DNA of 5,233 nucleotides from an uncultured Ventosimonas sp. (lineage in GTDB: Bacteria; Pseudomonadota; Gammaproteobacteria; Pseudomonadales; Pseudomonadaceae): contig CALYQH010000114.1 in the NCBI GenBank assembly GCA_945283395.1, positions 1 to 5,233 of the forward strand, given 5' to 3'. A program made the position numbers and the translations under genes. The notes under the pieces are model-generated. The model worked only from the letters and a program-made list of their open reading frames with translations. It did no database searches and was not told the DNA's origin. Numbering within the stretch: the stretch's first letter is position 1; the number at the start of each line of letters is the position of its first letter. Shown piece by piece: positions 1 through 5,233 of this stretch.

Positions 1-1643
1 TTAGCATGTTCAGGAGCTTCCTCATAAATATTATATTCAGGCCCTAAGCAAGTCTCCAAAGACATTACTACTTCTTCTCTTAAAGGGTCAATGGGCGGAT
101 TAGTGACTTGTGCAAATTGTTGTCGAAAATAATCATACAGCGAACGAACCCGTTGTGATAATACCGCCATAGGGGTATCATCTCCCATTGAACCAACAGC
201 CTCTTGACCTTGTTCAGCTAATGGCCGTAAAACCTGATCACGCTCCTCAAAAGTGACTTGGAACATTTTCATGTATTGAGCTAATTGTTGACCTACATAA
301 TTAGTATCACTCTGGAGCTCTTCTAAGGTAGCTTGAATCCTTAACGCATTTTGCCTCAGCCATTGCTTATAAGGCTGTCTTACCTTTAATCTATTATCTA
401 TATCTTCAGTTTGCAATATTTCACCCGTATGGGTGTCTACTGCCATAATTTGTCCTGGGTTAACACGTCCTTTGGCTGTTACATCTTTTTGCAGGTAATC
501 CCAAACACCTACTTCTGAAGCTAATGTAATATAACCATTACTAGTAGTTACCCAACGGGCTGGGCGTAAGCCATTGCGATCTAGTAAACAAACAGCATAG
601 CGGCCATCCGTTAAAACTACGCCAGCAGGGCCATCCCATGGTTCCATATGAATAGAGTTAAACTCATAAAAGGCACGTAACTCCGCATCAATAGTTTCTA
701 CATTCTGCCATGCTGGTGGGATCATCATACGTAAGCCGCGGAACATATCCATACCACCAGTTACCAAGAGTTCTAGCATATTATCCATACTAGCTGAATC
801 AGAACCTGAGCAATCTATTAATGGTTCTAACTCTTCCAAATTTGGTAATAACGGTGTTACAAACTTTTTACGACGCGACAATGCCCAATTTCTATTGCCC
901 GTAATAGTATTTATTTCACCATTGTGTGCTAGGAAACGAAAAGGTTGGGCTAAACGCCATCTAGGCATCGTATTAGTAGAAAACCTTTGATGGAATACAC
1001 AAACAGCGGTAGCCATACATTCATCGCCTAAATCGGGATAGAACTGCGCTAAATCTGCTGGCATCATTAAGCCCTTATATACAATGTCCTTACCAGAAAG
1101 GCTACATACATAAAATTCAGTATGTTCATTTAAGGCTATTTCAGTACGACGCCTAACAAAAAATAACTTAGCAGCAAAAGCTTGATCTGATAGGCCATCC
1201 CCTGTTACAAATACTTGTTCAATACGAGGTAATCGCTCTAGAGCTAACCGTCCTAGCACAGATGGGTCAATCGGTACTTCTCGCCAACCTACTAACTTTA
1301 GGCCATTTGCTGCTATTTGGCTGTTAAAAATTGCTCTTTCCTGCGTCGCTTTGTTTTCATCTGGGCTCAAAAATATCATGCCTATGGCATATTGTTCTGG
1401 CAATATGGCATCAAAATGTTGTTTTGCTTTAATCCGAAAAAACCTATCAGGCTTTTGTAGCAACAAGCCACAACCATCCCCAGTTTTACCATCAGCATTA
1501 ATCCCTCCACGGTGTGTCATTCGCGTCAATGCTTCAATAGCCGTTTCCAATAAATGGTGGCTAGCCTCGCCTTGCATATGGGCAATTAGCCCAAAACCAC
1601 AATTATCTTTGAACTGGTCCGGATGATATAAAGCAGTACTCAT
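1..1643 (-). CDS. gltB: Glutamate synthase (NADPH) large subunit, N-terminal 547 residues (partial, 3' end beyond window)
   Basis: The large subunit of glutamate synthase releases ammonia from glutamine and channels it to 2-oxoglutarate, making two glutamates in the cytoplasm with electrons from the GltD subunit. The frame is open without a stop from ATG 1643 to the left edge. The start [18 protein letters not shown] places the glutaminase nucleophile at Cys15, so a 14-residue propeptide would be removed to expose it. Other amidotransferase (class II, Ntn) motifs are HRGG near residues 44-47, GKTGDGCG at 52-59, and HNGE at 240-243, whose Asn-Gly should form the oxyanion hole. The domain ends around residue 420-470. 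The glutamate synthase central domain then begins, with GDDTPMAV at 487-494. The family is usually about 1,480-1,500 residues, so roughly a third is present. The start is supported by GGGAAG at 1648-1653, four bases before ATG. No frameshift or missing key residue is visible. gltD would be expected downstream, outside the window. Confidence 0.97.
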   Translation of the reverse strand, partial: MSTALYHPDQFKDNCGFGLIAHMQGEASHHLLETAIEALTRMTHRGGINADGKTGDGCGLLLQKPDRFFRIKAKQHFDAILPEQYAIGMIFLSPDENKATQERAIFNSQIAANGLKLVGWREVPIDPSVLGRLALERLPRIEQVFVTGDGLSDQAFAAKLFFVRRRTEIALNEHTEFYVCSLSGKDIVYKGLMMPADLAQFYPDLGDECMATAVCVFHQRFSTNTMPRWRLAQPFRFLAHNGEINTITGNRNWALSRRKKFVTPLLPNLEELEPLIDCSGSDSASMDNMLELLVTGGMDMFRGLRMMIPPAWQNVETIDAELRAFYEFNSIHMEPWDGPAGVVLTDGRYAVCLLDRNGLRPARWVTTSNGYITLASEVGVWDYLQKDVTAKGRVNPGQIMAVDTHTGEILQTEDIDNRLKVRQPYKQWLRQNALRIQATLEELQSDTNYVGQQLAQYMKMFQVTFEERDQVLRPLAEQGQEAVGSMGDDTPMAVLSQRVRSLYDYFRQQFAQVTNPPIDPLREEVVMSLETCLGPEYNIYEEAPEHA

Positions 1644-1754
1644 AATTCTTCCCATCAGGTAATCGCATTAAGCGTTTTCACATTACATAACATTTTATTG
1701 TTGTAGCTATATCTATTACTCTTTATATAAAAAGAATTTCGACAAAGGGCGTCC

Positions 1755-1783
1755 ATTATAAGGATTTTTTTGCTATATGCAAA
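1755..1783 (-). promoter_or_regulatory. Candidate sigma70 promoter of gltB
   Basis: Read on the minus strand, TTTGCA (1778-1783) and a perfect TATAAT (1755-1760) are separated by exactly 17 bases. The -35 matches the TTGACA consensus at four of six positions. Transcription would start near 1748, giving a gltB leader of about 105 bases. It is the best promoter match in this gap and points at gltB. It has not been shown experimentally. Confidence 0.6.
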
Positions 1784-1817
1784 TAGCGTATATAGTATGC
1801 ATAATTTGCATAATAGC
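1772..1817. promoter_or_regulatory. Inverted repeat overlapping the gltB -35, possible operator
   Basis: The left arm GCTATATGCAAAT (1772-1784) pairs with the right arm ATTTGCATAATAGC (1804-1817). This gives 13 base pairs with one unpaired A at 1813; the inner nine pairs (1776-1784 with 1804-1812) are perfect. The 19-base space between the arms holds another palindrome, TATGCATA (1796-1803). The left arm covers the predicted -35 of gltB, and the rest lies just upstream of it. No U-rich run follows the repeat on either strand, so a terminator is unlikely and a regulator binding site is the better reading. Which protein would bind is unknown. Confidence 0.4.
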
Positions 1818-1891
1818 TAATTATTAATAAAGAGGCTAAGTTTTGCTGCTTAACTATTTTTTTATAAGAGGTTGTCACTGCAAAGCTTTAA

Positions 1892-3304
1892 TTAATTTGC
1901 TGAGGGCTTATCCTTTACTTTGAAATGTACCCAGCCAACTTGACCATCTGTCATTTCTTTAGTTTTGAACAAGGCAATTTCATTAGCCTTAAATAGAGGA
2001 GGAGGATGATCACCCACAATAATTAACTCAACCCCCATCATTTCGGGACTAACAACAAAATCTGCTATAAAATCGAAAAACTGAGCTTGCAACATTAAAT
2101 TACGACAAGCATCGCTATTTTCAGCAATATTATAATTAGAACAATGAAATCTCTGGTTGTGAATATCATGCTGATAGTATTCATAATGACTTGTTAAAGT
2201 TAACCAATAAATAAATTGTTTTTTATTTTGGGCAAATGCTTGTTTAATGTAGGGCATAATATCCCAATCGCAAATACCAGCAAAAGGAATACAGTTAGCC
2301 GGCTTTTCTAAATTTTCTTGAAAGGTAACTTTCTTAAATCGAGCCTTTGGCCACCACGCCTGCCTACCATATATAGTACTATTACCACCATGAATTGCCT
2401 CTGTATCATACCCCAAATCATTAAAATGATGAGGTAAGCAATTTTGAAAGCCTATTTTAATTTTAAATAGATCAAGTGTCGTAGGATAAAGCTGACACAG
2501 CTCTCTTAACTCACCTTCTACAGTAAAACCTCGAAAAGTAAAACTTCCTTCATGATAATAATCAAACAAATCCATTCTAGTTTTTAAATTCTTTAAAATA
2601 TCATCTTGAATCAATTTATTTAATGGTTGTCCCCACGATTCGACCACTATTAACAAGAGTTTTTTATTAAGTGGTTTATGATTCTCCAGAAGCTCTGTCC
2701 AAGGAGAAGTTGCATGTTTATAGGGAGTTGCTACCAGATAGTCTCCGCCTAATAAATTAGAAAAGTTATTACGCTGATTAGTAATAAAATAGATAGTGTT
2801 ACTTTTGGCTAAGGTTGTGCTATAAAATTTAGCTTCAGCTTCATTAGATAACTCTACTAAGTGGCAGCCTAGATTAGCAAATAGAAGCAATACAATCATT
2901 ATTACAGCCGCCTTAAACGTTATTCTATTAGCCAGCTTCCAGGTCAGTATAACCTCTATAGCTAATAAACCAATAATAGCCACGGCATAAATTAAATAAG
3001 CTTTAGCACCATCCAAAATAAACCCTATTAAATATAAGGAATCTTTGAAATGAAAAGTAGGAAAATGTTGTAATACGAGAAGCAATAAATCTATTAAAAA
3101 AACTACTACAAACAATGCAGCACCAATACTTTTGACAAAAGCTTTTCGGCTAACTAACAATATGAAAGGCACTAAATAATCTATATTAACAATAACCCTG
3201 CTATCACCTAACCAGCTAGCTGATAATATAAAAACTAAATTAGGCAAGACTAATAACAACAAGAAACTATATAACAAAGATTTTATCGATATTTGATTAT
3301 TCAT
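1892..3304 (-). CDS. Membrane-anchored sulfatase-like / LtaS-family head-group transferase
   Basis: This 470-residue protein has about five membrane segments in its first 150 residues (near 10-28, 38-52, 60-79, 101-121, 131-149), then a soluble domain from about 210 that should face the periplasm. That is the layout of lipoteichoic acid synthase and related phosphoglycerol or phosphoethanolamine transferases. Likely active-site residues by motif comparison with LtaS are Glu222 in LIVVESWG, nucleophile Thr261 in GFTVEGEL, Arg314 after HGGNSTIYG, His373 in LTLTSHYEY, and Asp432-His433 in GDHPPP. All catalytic positions are present, so it should be active, transferring or hydrolysing a phospho-ester on a lipid or glycan; the substrate cannot be read from sequence. 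Six cysteines in close pairs (270/289, 338/345, 388/400) suggest disulfides, consistent with a periplasmic domain. No good Shine-Dalgarno precedes ATG 3304. It is divergent from tag and 248 bases upstream of gltB, so co-transcription is not indicated. Confidence 0.85.
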   Translation of the reverse strand: MNNQISIKSLLYSFLLLLVLPNLVFILSASWLGDSRVIVNIDYLVPFILLVSRKAFVKSIGAALFVVVFLIDLLLLVLQHFPTFHFKDSLYLIGFILDGAKAYLIYAVAIIGLLAIEVILTWKLANRITFKAAVIMIVLLLFANLGCHLVELSNEAEAKFYSTTLAKSNTIYFITNQRNNFSNLLGGDYLVATPYKHATSPWTELLENHKPLNKKLLLIVVESWGQPLNKLIQDDILKNLKTRMDLFDYYHEGSFTFRGFTVEGELRELCQLYPTTLDLFKIKIGFQNCLPHHFNDLGYDTEAIHGGNSTIYGRQAWWPKARFKKVTFQENLEKPANCIPFAGICDWDIMPYIKQAFAQNKKQFIYWLTLTSHYEYYQHDIHNQRFHCSNYNIAENSDACRNLMLQAQFFDFIADFVVSPEMMGVELIIVGDHPPPLFKANEIALFKTKEMTDGQVGWVHFKVKDKPSAN

Positions 3305-3401
3305 AATTTTGAAGTGAAAAAATTAGTTTATATTAAGGCAAATAACAAAAAAATTCATTTATTAAACAACTGTATTAAAATAAAACTTTTGACAGGGATT
3401 A
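3305..3401. promoter_or_regulatory. Divergent intergenic region between the transferase gene and tag
   Basis: This 97-base, very A+T-rich spacer must hold the promoters of both divergent genes. Only a weak plus-strand candidate is visible: TTCATT (3354-3359) and TAAAAT (3376-3381), 16 bases apart. No convincing minus-strand promoter was found for the transferase. TTGACA at 3389-3394 is a perfect -35 hexamer, but no -10 sits at the right distance and it abuts the start of tag. Confidence 0.3.
3394..3398 (+). promoter_or_regulatory. Ribosome binding site of tag, bearing on the choice of start
   Basis: AGGGA is the only Shine-Dalgarno-like string before tag. It leaves three bases to ATG 3402 and nine to ATG 3408. 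The second spacing is within the usual range, so translation from 3408 is favoured. Both starts keep all zinc and active-site residues. Confidence 0.5.
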
Positions 3402-3965
3402 ATGGCCATGAAAAAACAGCGCTGTTTTTGGTGTACTGACGATAAAGATTACATCAATTACCATGATAATGAATGGGGTATTCCCTGCTATGATGAAAAA
3501 AGACTCTTTGAAATGCTTTTACTGGAAGGATTTCAAGCAGGATTAGCATGGATCACCGTACTAAAAAAGCGCCAGCATTATAGGAAAGTGCTTTATAATT
3601 TCGATCCTGACAAACTAGCTATTATGACCGATGACTATATTTCACAACTATTACAAGATAAAGGTATCATACGTAATAGACTTAAACTACAAGCAGCCCG
3701 AAAAAATGCTCAGGCTTGGCTACAACTCGATAATCCGGTTGAATTTATGTGGTCTTTTGTAAATGCTAAGCCTAAGATTAATCATTTTACTGGTAAACTT
3801 GAAATACCTATTACAACTCCTGAATCAGACGCTATGAGTAAAGCATTAAAAAAAGCTAACTTTAGTTTTGTTGGTTCTACCATTTGTTATGCCTATATGC
3901 AAGCAGTAGGTATGGTGATAGATCACACTATGGATTGTTTTATGCATCCCACTCATCAAGGCTAA
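3402..3965 (+). CDS. tag: DNA-3-methyladenine glycosylase I
   Basis: Tag cuts the N-glycosidic bond of 3-methyladenine in alkylated DNA, the first step of base excision repair. The protein (187 residues from this ATG) follows E. coli Tag closely from end to end. The zinc-binding residues that join the two termini are present: Cys8 in QRCFWC, His21 in NYHDNEW, and His175 and Cys179 in DHTMDC. The base pocket is also intact: Tyr20, Glu42 in LLLEGFQAGL and Trp50 in AWITVLKKR, matching E. coli Tyr16, Glu38 and Trp46. SFVGSTICYAYMQAVG near 155-170 is the conserved C-terminal block. A second in-frame ATG lies at 3408. The AGGGA at 3394-3398 is only three bases from ATG 3402 but nine from ATG 3408, so the true start may be 3408 (185 residues). 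The gene is transcribed alone, divergent from the transferase gene. Confidence 0.96.
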   Translation: MAMKKQRCFWCTDDKDYINYHDNEWGIPCYDEKRLFEMLLLEGFQAGLAWITVLKKRQHYRKVLYNFDPDKLAIMTDDYISQLLQDKGIIRNRLKLQAARKNAQAWLQLDNPVEFMWSFVNAKPKINHFTGKLEIPITTPESDAMSKALKKANFSFVGSTICYAYMQAVGMVIDHTMDCFMHPTHQG

Positions 3966-4153
3966 AAATGTAGCCATCTTTTATATAGCAATCATAAAGT
4001 TTTGCTGATGGTGAGTTTTATAATGACGAACGGCAAAAATTGCATTATTTAGGAAAAAGGGAGCGTTAGAACCTACCCCTATAATAAGATTAGTAGTTAG
4101 TTATTTAAAATGAGAGGCTATTGAGAACTCTCTAGGCGGCACACTGGCCCTAG
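3966..4153. other. Non-coding stretch downstream of tag
   Basis: I see no gene here. Complementary short arms occur just after the tag stop codon: GCCATC (3972-3977) with GATGGT, and AGCAA with TTGCT nested inside. The fold has a large asymmetric internal loop and only a short T-rich run (GAGTTTTA) after it, so it is a poor candidate terminator. GAGAG (4112-4116) and CTCTC (4127-4131) could form a small stem. No tRNA or known structured RNA was recognised. Confidence 0.4.
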
Positions 4154-4345
4154 TCTTGCAATGCTATGGCTAATTTTGCTAGTCGTGCTGGTTGTGAATT
4201 TTGCTTGGAAGTGAAAAACTATCTTGAGCCATATAATATAATCTAGTTGTAGTAAACTTATCATCTTTTGCTAAACAGCTAGCCAACCCCTTTATGTGAT
4301 TAAATAGGGAGATTTAGTAATACAGGCTTTAATACTAGTTATTCC
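4154..4345 (+). pseudogene. Probable decayed PhnA-like (YjdM-family) zinc-binding protein gene
   Basis: Four blocks in the order expected for PhnA-type proteins can be read on the plus strand, but in different frames. From ATG 4166, MANFASRAGCEFCLEVKN and then LEPYNI (to a stop at 4244-4246) resemble the family's RSxxxCELC...NLxxYxV segment, with two residues apparently missing before the first Cys. In the next frame, VVVNLSSFAKQLANP (about 4246-4290) resembles the VLLCxxCxxQL segment with its cysteines lost. The same frame gives LNREI after a TGA (4297-4299), like the RCLN block. A third frame from 4317 reads VIQALI, like the VPAVQALA block. The family is judged from memory, and each block is short, so chance similarity is possible. 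No intact product could be made. An alternative is unrelated intergenic DNA. Confidence 0.35.
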
Positions 4346-4360
4346 TAACTATATTTTATT
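4336..4360 (+). terminator. Possible weak plus-strand terminator before the convergent gene
   Basis: TAGTTA (4336-4341) and TAACTA (4346-4351) form a perfect six-pair stem around a four-base loop, followed on the plus strand by the T-rich TATTTTATT. It lies at the meeting point of plus-strand transcripts from tag and the minus-strand gene that ends at 4356. The stem has only one G-C pair, so termination would be weak. On the minus strand no T-run follows. Confidence 0.3.
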
Positions 4361-4751
4361 GTTTAAATTTGAATTGAATTCTTGCTCCATCTACATCGCC
4401 TTTTTCTTTCACATCAACACTCTTTATTAAACTTCCTGAAATTCCAAAAGTTGCTTCCCCTAAACTTTGGCTAAATAAGTTAGGTAATACGGTCTGTATT
4501 TTATCTTGCTGCTGCATTTTGTCATCTTTTCTAACTTTAGCCATAATATCTTTTGGTAAAGACAGATTTAATTTTGGTTGCGGCTGTTTTTTAATAACAA
4601 CGGATGTTTTATCATGCTTAGCTTGTTTGGTAATTTGCTGAGTATAACTCTTAGAGGCAGATGTGGTTTTATACAAGCTAACCTCAGCATCTGCATAACA
4701 TATAATACTCATAAACAAAGAGACAATAACTAGCATCTGCATTTTTTTCAT
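4356..4751 (-). CDS. Small exported protein of unknown function
   Basis: The product has 131 residues. Its N-terminus (MKKMQMLVIVSLFMSIICYADA) is a typical Sec signal peptide: a lysine start, a hydrophobic core at 6-18 and a likely cleavage after Ala20 or Ala22. The cysteine at 18 lacks the small residue needed before a lipobox Cys, so a lipoprotein is unlikely. The mature part begins with a lysine- and glutamine-rich, probably unstructured stretch (about 30-60). It then has LNLSLPKDIMAKV, a possible helix, and a C-terminal part (FGISGSLIKSVDVKE..., ending ARIQFKFKQ) that looks like paired beta strands. I cannot name a family. The order LNLSLP then ARIQFKFK recalls short Pseudomonas hypothetical proteins, but this is memory only. 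No clear Shine-Dalgarno precedes ATG 4751; in-frame ATGs at 4742 and 4736 would shorten the signal peptide n-region. It lies 172 bases downstream of the thioesterase gene on the same strand and has its own candidate promoter. Confidence 0.7.
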   Translation of the reverse strand: MKKMQMLVIVSLFMSIICYADAEVSLYKTTSASKSYTQQITKQAKHDKTSVVIKKQPQPKLNLSLPKDIMAKVRKDDKMQQQDKIQTVLPNLFSQSLGEATFGISGSLIKSVDVKEKGDVDGARIQFKFKQ

Positions 4752-4805
4752 ATAGTTAATATCTATCTAAAATATTAAACGTTCTATTATAGTAAGGATA
4801 TATTT

Positions 4806-4836
4806 ATTATAATGACAAGCAAAAAATAATAGTCAA
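4806..4836 (-). promoter_or_regulatory. Candidate promoter of the small exported protein gene
   Basis: On the minus strand, TTGACT (4831-4836, five of six consensus bases) precedes a perfect TATAAT (4806-4811), but the spacer is 19 bases, longer than ideal. A second TATAAT lies at 4786-4791 without a well-placed -35. Transcription from the first would start about 50 bases before ATG 4751. Confidence 0.4.
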
Positions 4837-4844
4837 TTGTAAAT

Positions 4845-4858
4845 AGCCAAAAATGGCT
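4845..4858. terminator. Small hairpin downstream of the thioesterase gene, weak terminator candidate
   Basis: AGCCA (4845-4849) and TGGCT (4854-4858) form a five-pair stem with a four-base loop, 66 bases after the thioesterase stop codon. On the minus strand it is followed by ATTTACAATT, which is not a strong U-tract, so termination is uncertain. It sits just upstream of the -35 proposed for the next gene and could insulate it. Confidence 0.3.
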
Positions 4859-4923
4859 TTCAAAAAAGCTGCGTCTATTATTAAATAAATTTATTTTAGG
4901 TAAGTTACATAATAAATTGTTAA

Positions 4924-5233
4924 TTAATGCTGGACCAATGCATTACCATATCGAATTATAAATTCATCTGGCATTTTTTTAGGCTTTCCTGTTGAAAGCT
5001 GTATGCAACAGAAAATAGTCTTAGCCCGCAAAATAGTCTTTTTTTGTTGCTGACTAATAAGTTGAAACTGGCGAGTGATACGTAACTTTTTATCTAGCTC
5101 AGTAATCCATGTAGCCAATTGTAATTGATCATTGACAAAAGCACTGGCAAGATAATCTATTTCATGACGAATGACGACCATAGCCCGATCTAATTGTTGA
5201 TAAATTGCCAAATTAAGACCTAGCGAACCTGAG
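4924..5233 (-). CDS. Acyl-CoA thioesterase, 4HBT/YbgC-like hotdog fold (partial, 5' end beyond window)
   Basis: Hotdog-fold thioesterases hydrolyse acyl-CoA or related thioesters in the cytoplasm. The frame is open from the right edge to the stop at 4924-4926, giving 102 codons. The visible part starts SGSLGLNLAIYQQLDRAMVV. It has the family's second-half signature: RHEIDYLASAFVNDQLQLATWI is the IDYLxPAxxGDxLxVxTW block, and RITRQFQLIS and ILRAKTIFCCIQLSTGKPKKMPDE are the later beta strands with the closing xxTGKPxxxPxE. The catalytic Asp and the start of the long helix should lie in the roughly 30-40 residues beyond the edge, as family members are usually 130-145 residues. The TTG at 5211 is not a credible start because homology continues upstream of it. 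Thioesterase subgroup and substrate cannot be decided from this half. Confidence 0.85.
   Translation of the reverse strand, partial: SGSLGLNLAIYQQLDRAMVVIRHEIDYLASAFVNDQLQLATWITELDKKLRITRQFQLISQQQKKTILRAKTIFCCIQLSTGKPKKMPDEFIIRYGNALVQH

Noticed and set aside
1351..1626. Plus-strand open frame of 91 codons
   Set aside because: It lies wholly inside the antisense of gltB, has no recognisable motif, and is explained as a shadow of that conserved gene.
3389..3394. Perfect TTGACA hexamer before tag
   Set aside because: No -10 element lies 16-18 bases downstream, where the sequence is already inside the coding region. The string overlaps the ribosome binding site, so it is likely chance.
4055..4080. 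Possible tRNA T-arm on the minus strand (GGTTCTAACGCTCCC)
   Set aside because: The T-loop does not fit GTTCRA, and no acceptor, D-arm or anticodon arm could be placed around it.
4172..4206. Nine-base direct repeat AATTTTGCT at 4172-4180 and 4198-4206
   Set aside because: It occurs only twice, is short and lies in A+T-rich decayed sequence, so it is expected by chance and is not an array or a target-site duplication.
4118..4264. Minus-strand open frame of 48 codons beginning MISLLQLDYIIWLK
   Set aside because: It has no Shine-Dalgarno or recognisable family, and it is antisense to the block that reads as a PhnA-like CEFC motif on the plus strand, which is the better explanation.
5209..5211. 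TTG as the start codon of the thioesterase
   Set aside because: The frame stays open to the window edge and the residues before it (SGSLGLN) fit the family, so the gene simply begins outside the window.

Overview
The window looks like a piece of a low-GC gammaproteobacterial chromosome. The N-terminal half of its glutamate synthase reads very much like Pseudomonas GltB as I remember it, while the DNA is strongly A+T rich. This combination suggests an A+T-rich, possibly host-associated, member of the Pseudomonadales (Entomomonas is one genus that would fit). That assignment is inference from remembered protein sequences, not a database result.

Layout. Positions 1-1643 (minus strand) hold the first 547 codons of gltB, which runs off the left edge. 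Upstream of it is a 248-base gap with a good sigma70-type promoter for gltB, overlapped at its -35 by an inverted repeat. Positions 1892-3304 (minus) encode a membrane-anchored phosphatase/sulfatase-superfamily enzyme related to lipoteichoic acid synthase and phosphoglycerol/phosphoethanolamine transferases. A 97-base A+T-rich divergent spacer separates it from tag (3402-3965, plus), the DNA repair enzyme 3-methyladenine-DNA glycosylase I. The 390 bases from 3966 to 4355 have no intact gene. Their right half (about 4154-4345) appears to be a decayed PhnA-like gene, with successive motif blocks scattered over three reading frames. Then come a small exported protein of unknown function (4356-4751, minus) and the 3' part of a hotdog-fold acyl-CoA thioesterase gene (4924-5233, minus), which runs off the right edge.

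How the genes work together. No multi-gene pathway or operon is evident. Each gene seems to have its own leader and its own job: nitrogen assimilation (gltB), envelope head-group chemistry (the transferase), alkylation repair (tag), acyl-thioester hydrolysis (the thioesterase) and an unknown periplasmic role (the small protein). I found no CRISPR array, tRNA, rRNA, insertion sequence, defence system or other clearly novel system. The points most worth a second look are the inverted repeat on the gltB promoter, the probable phnA pseudogene, and the substrate of the transferase.
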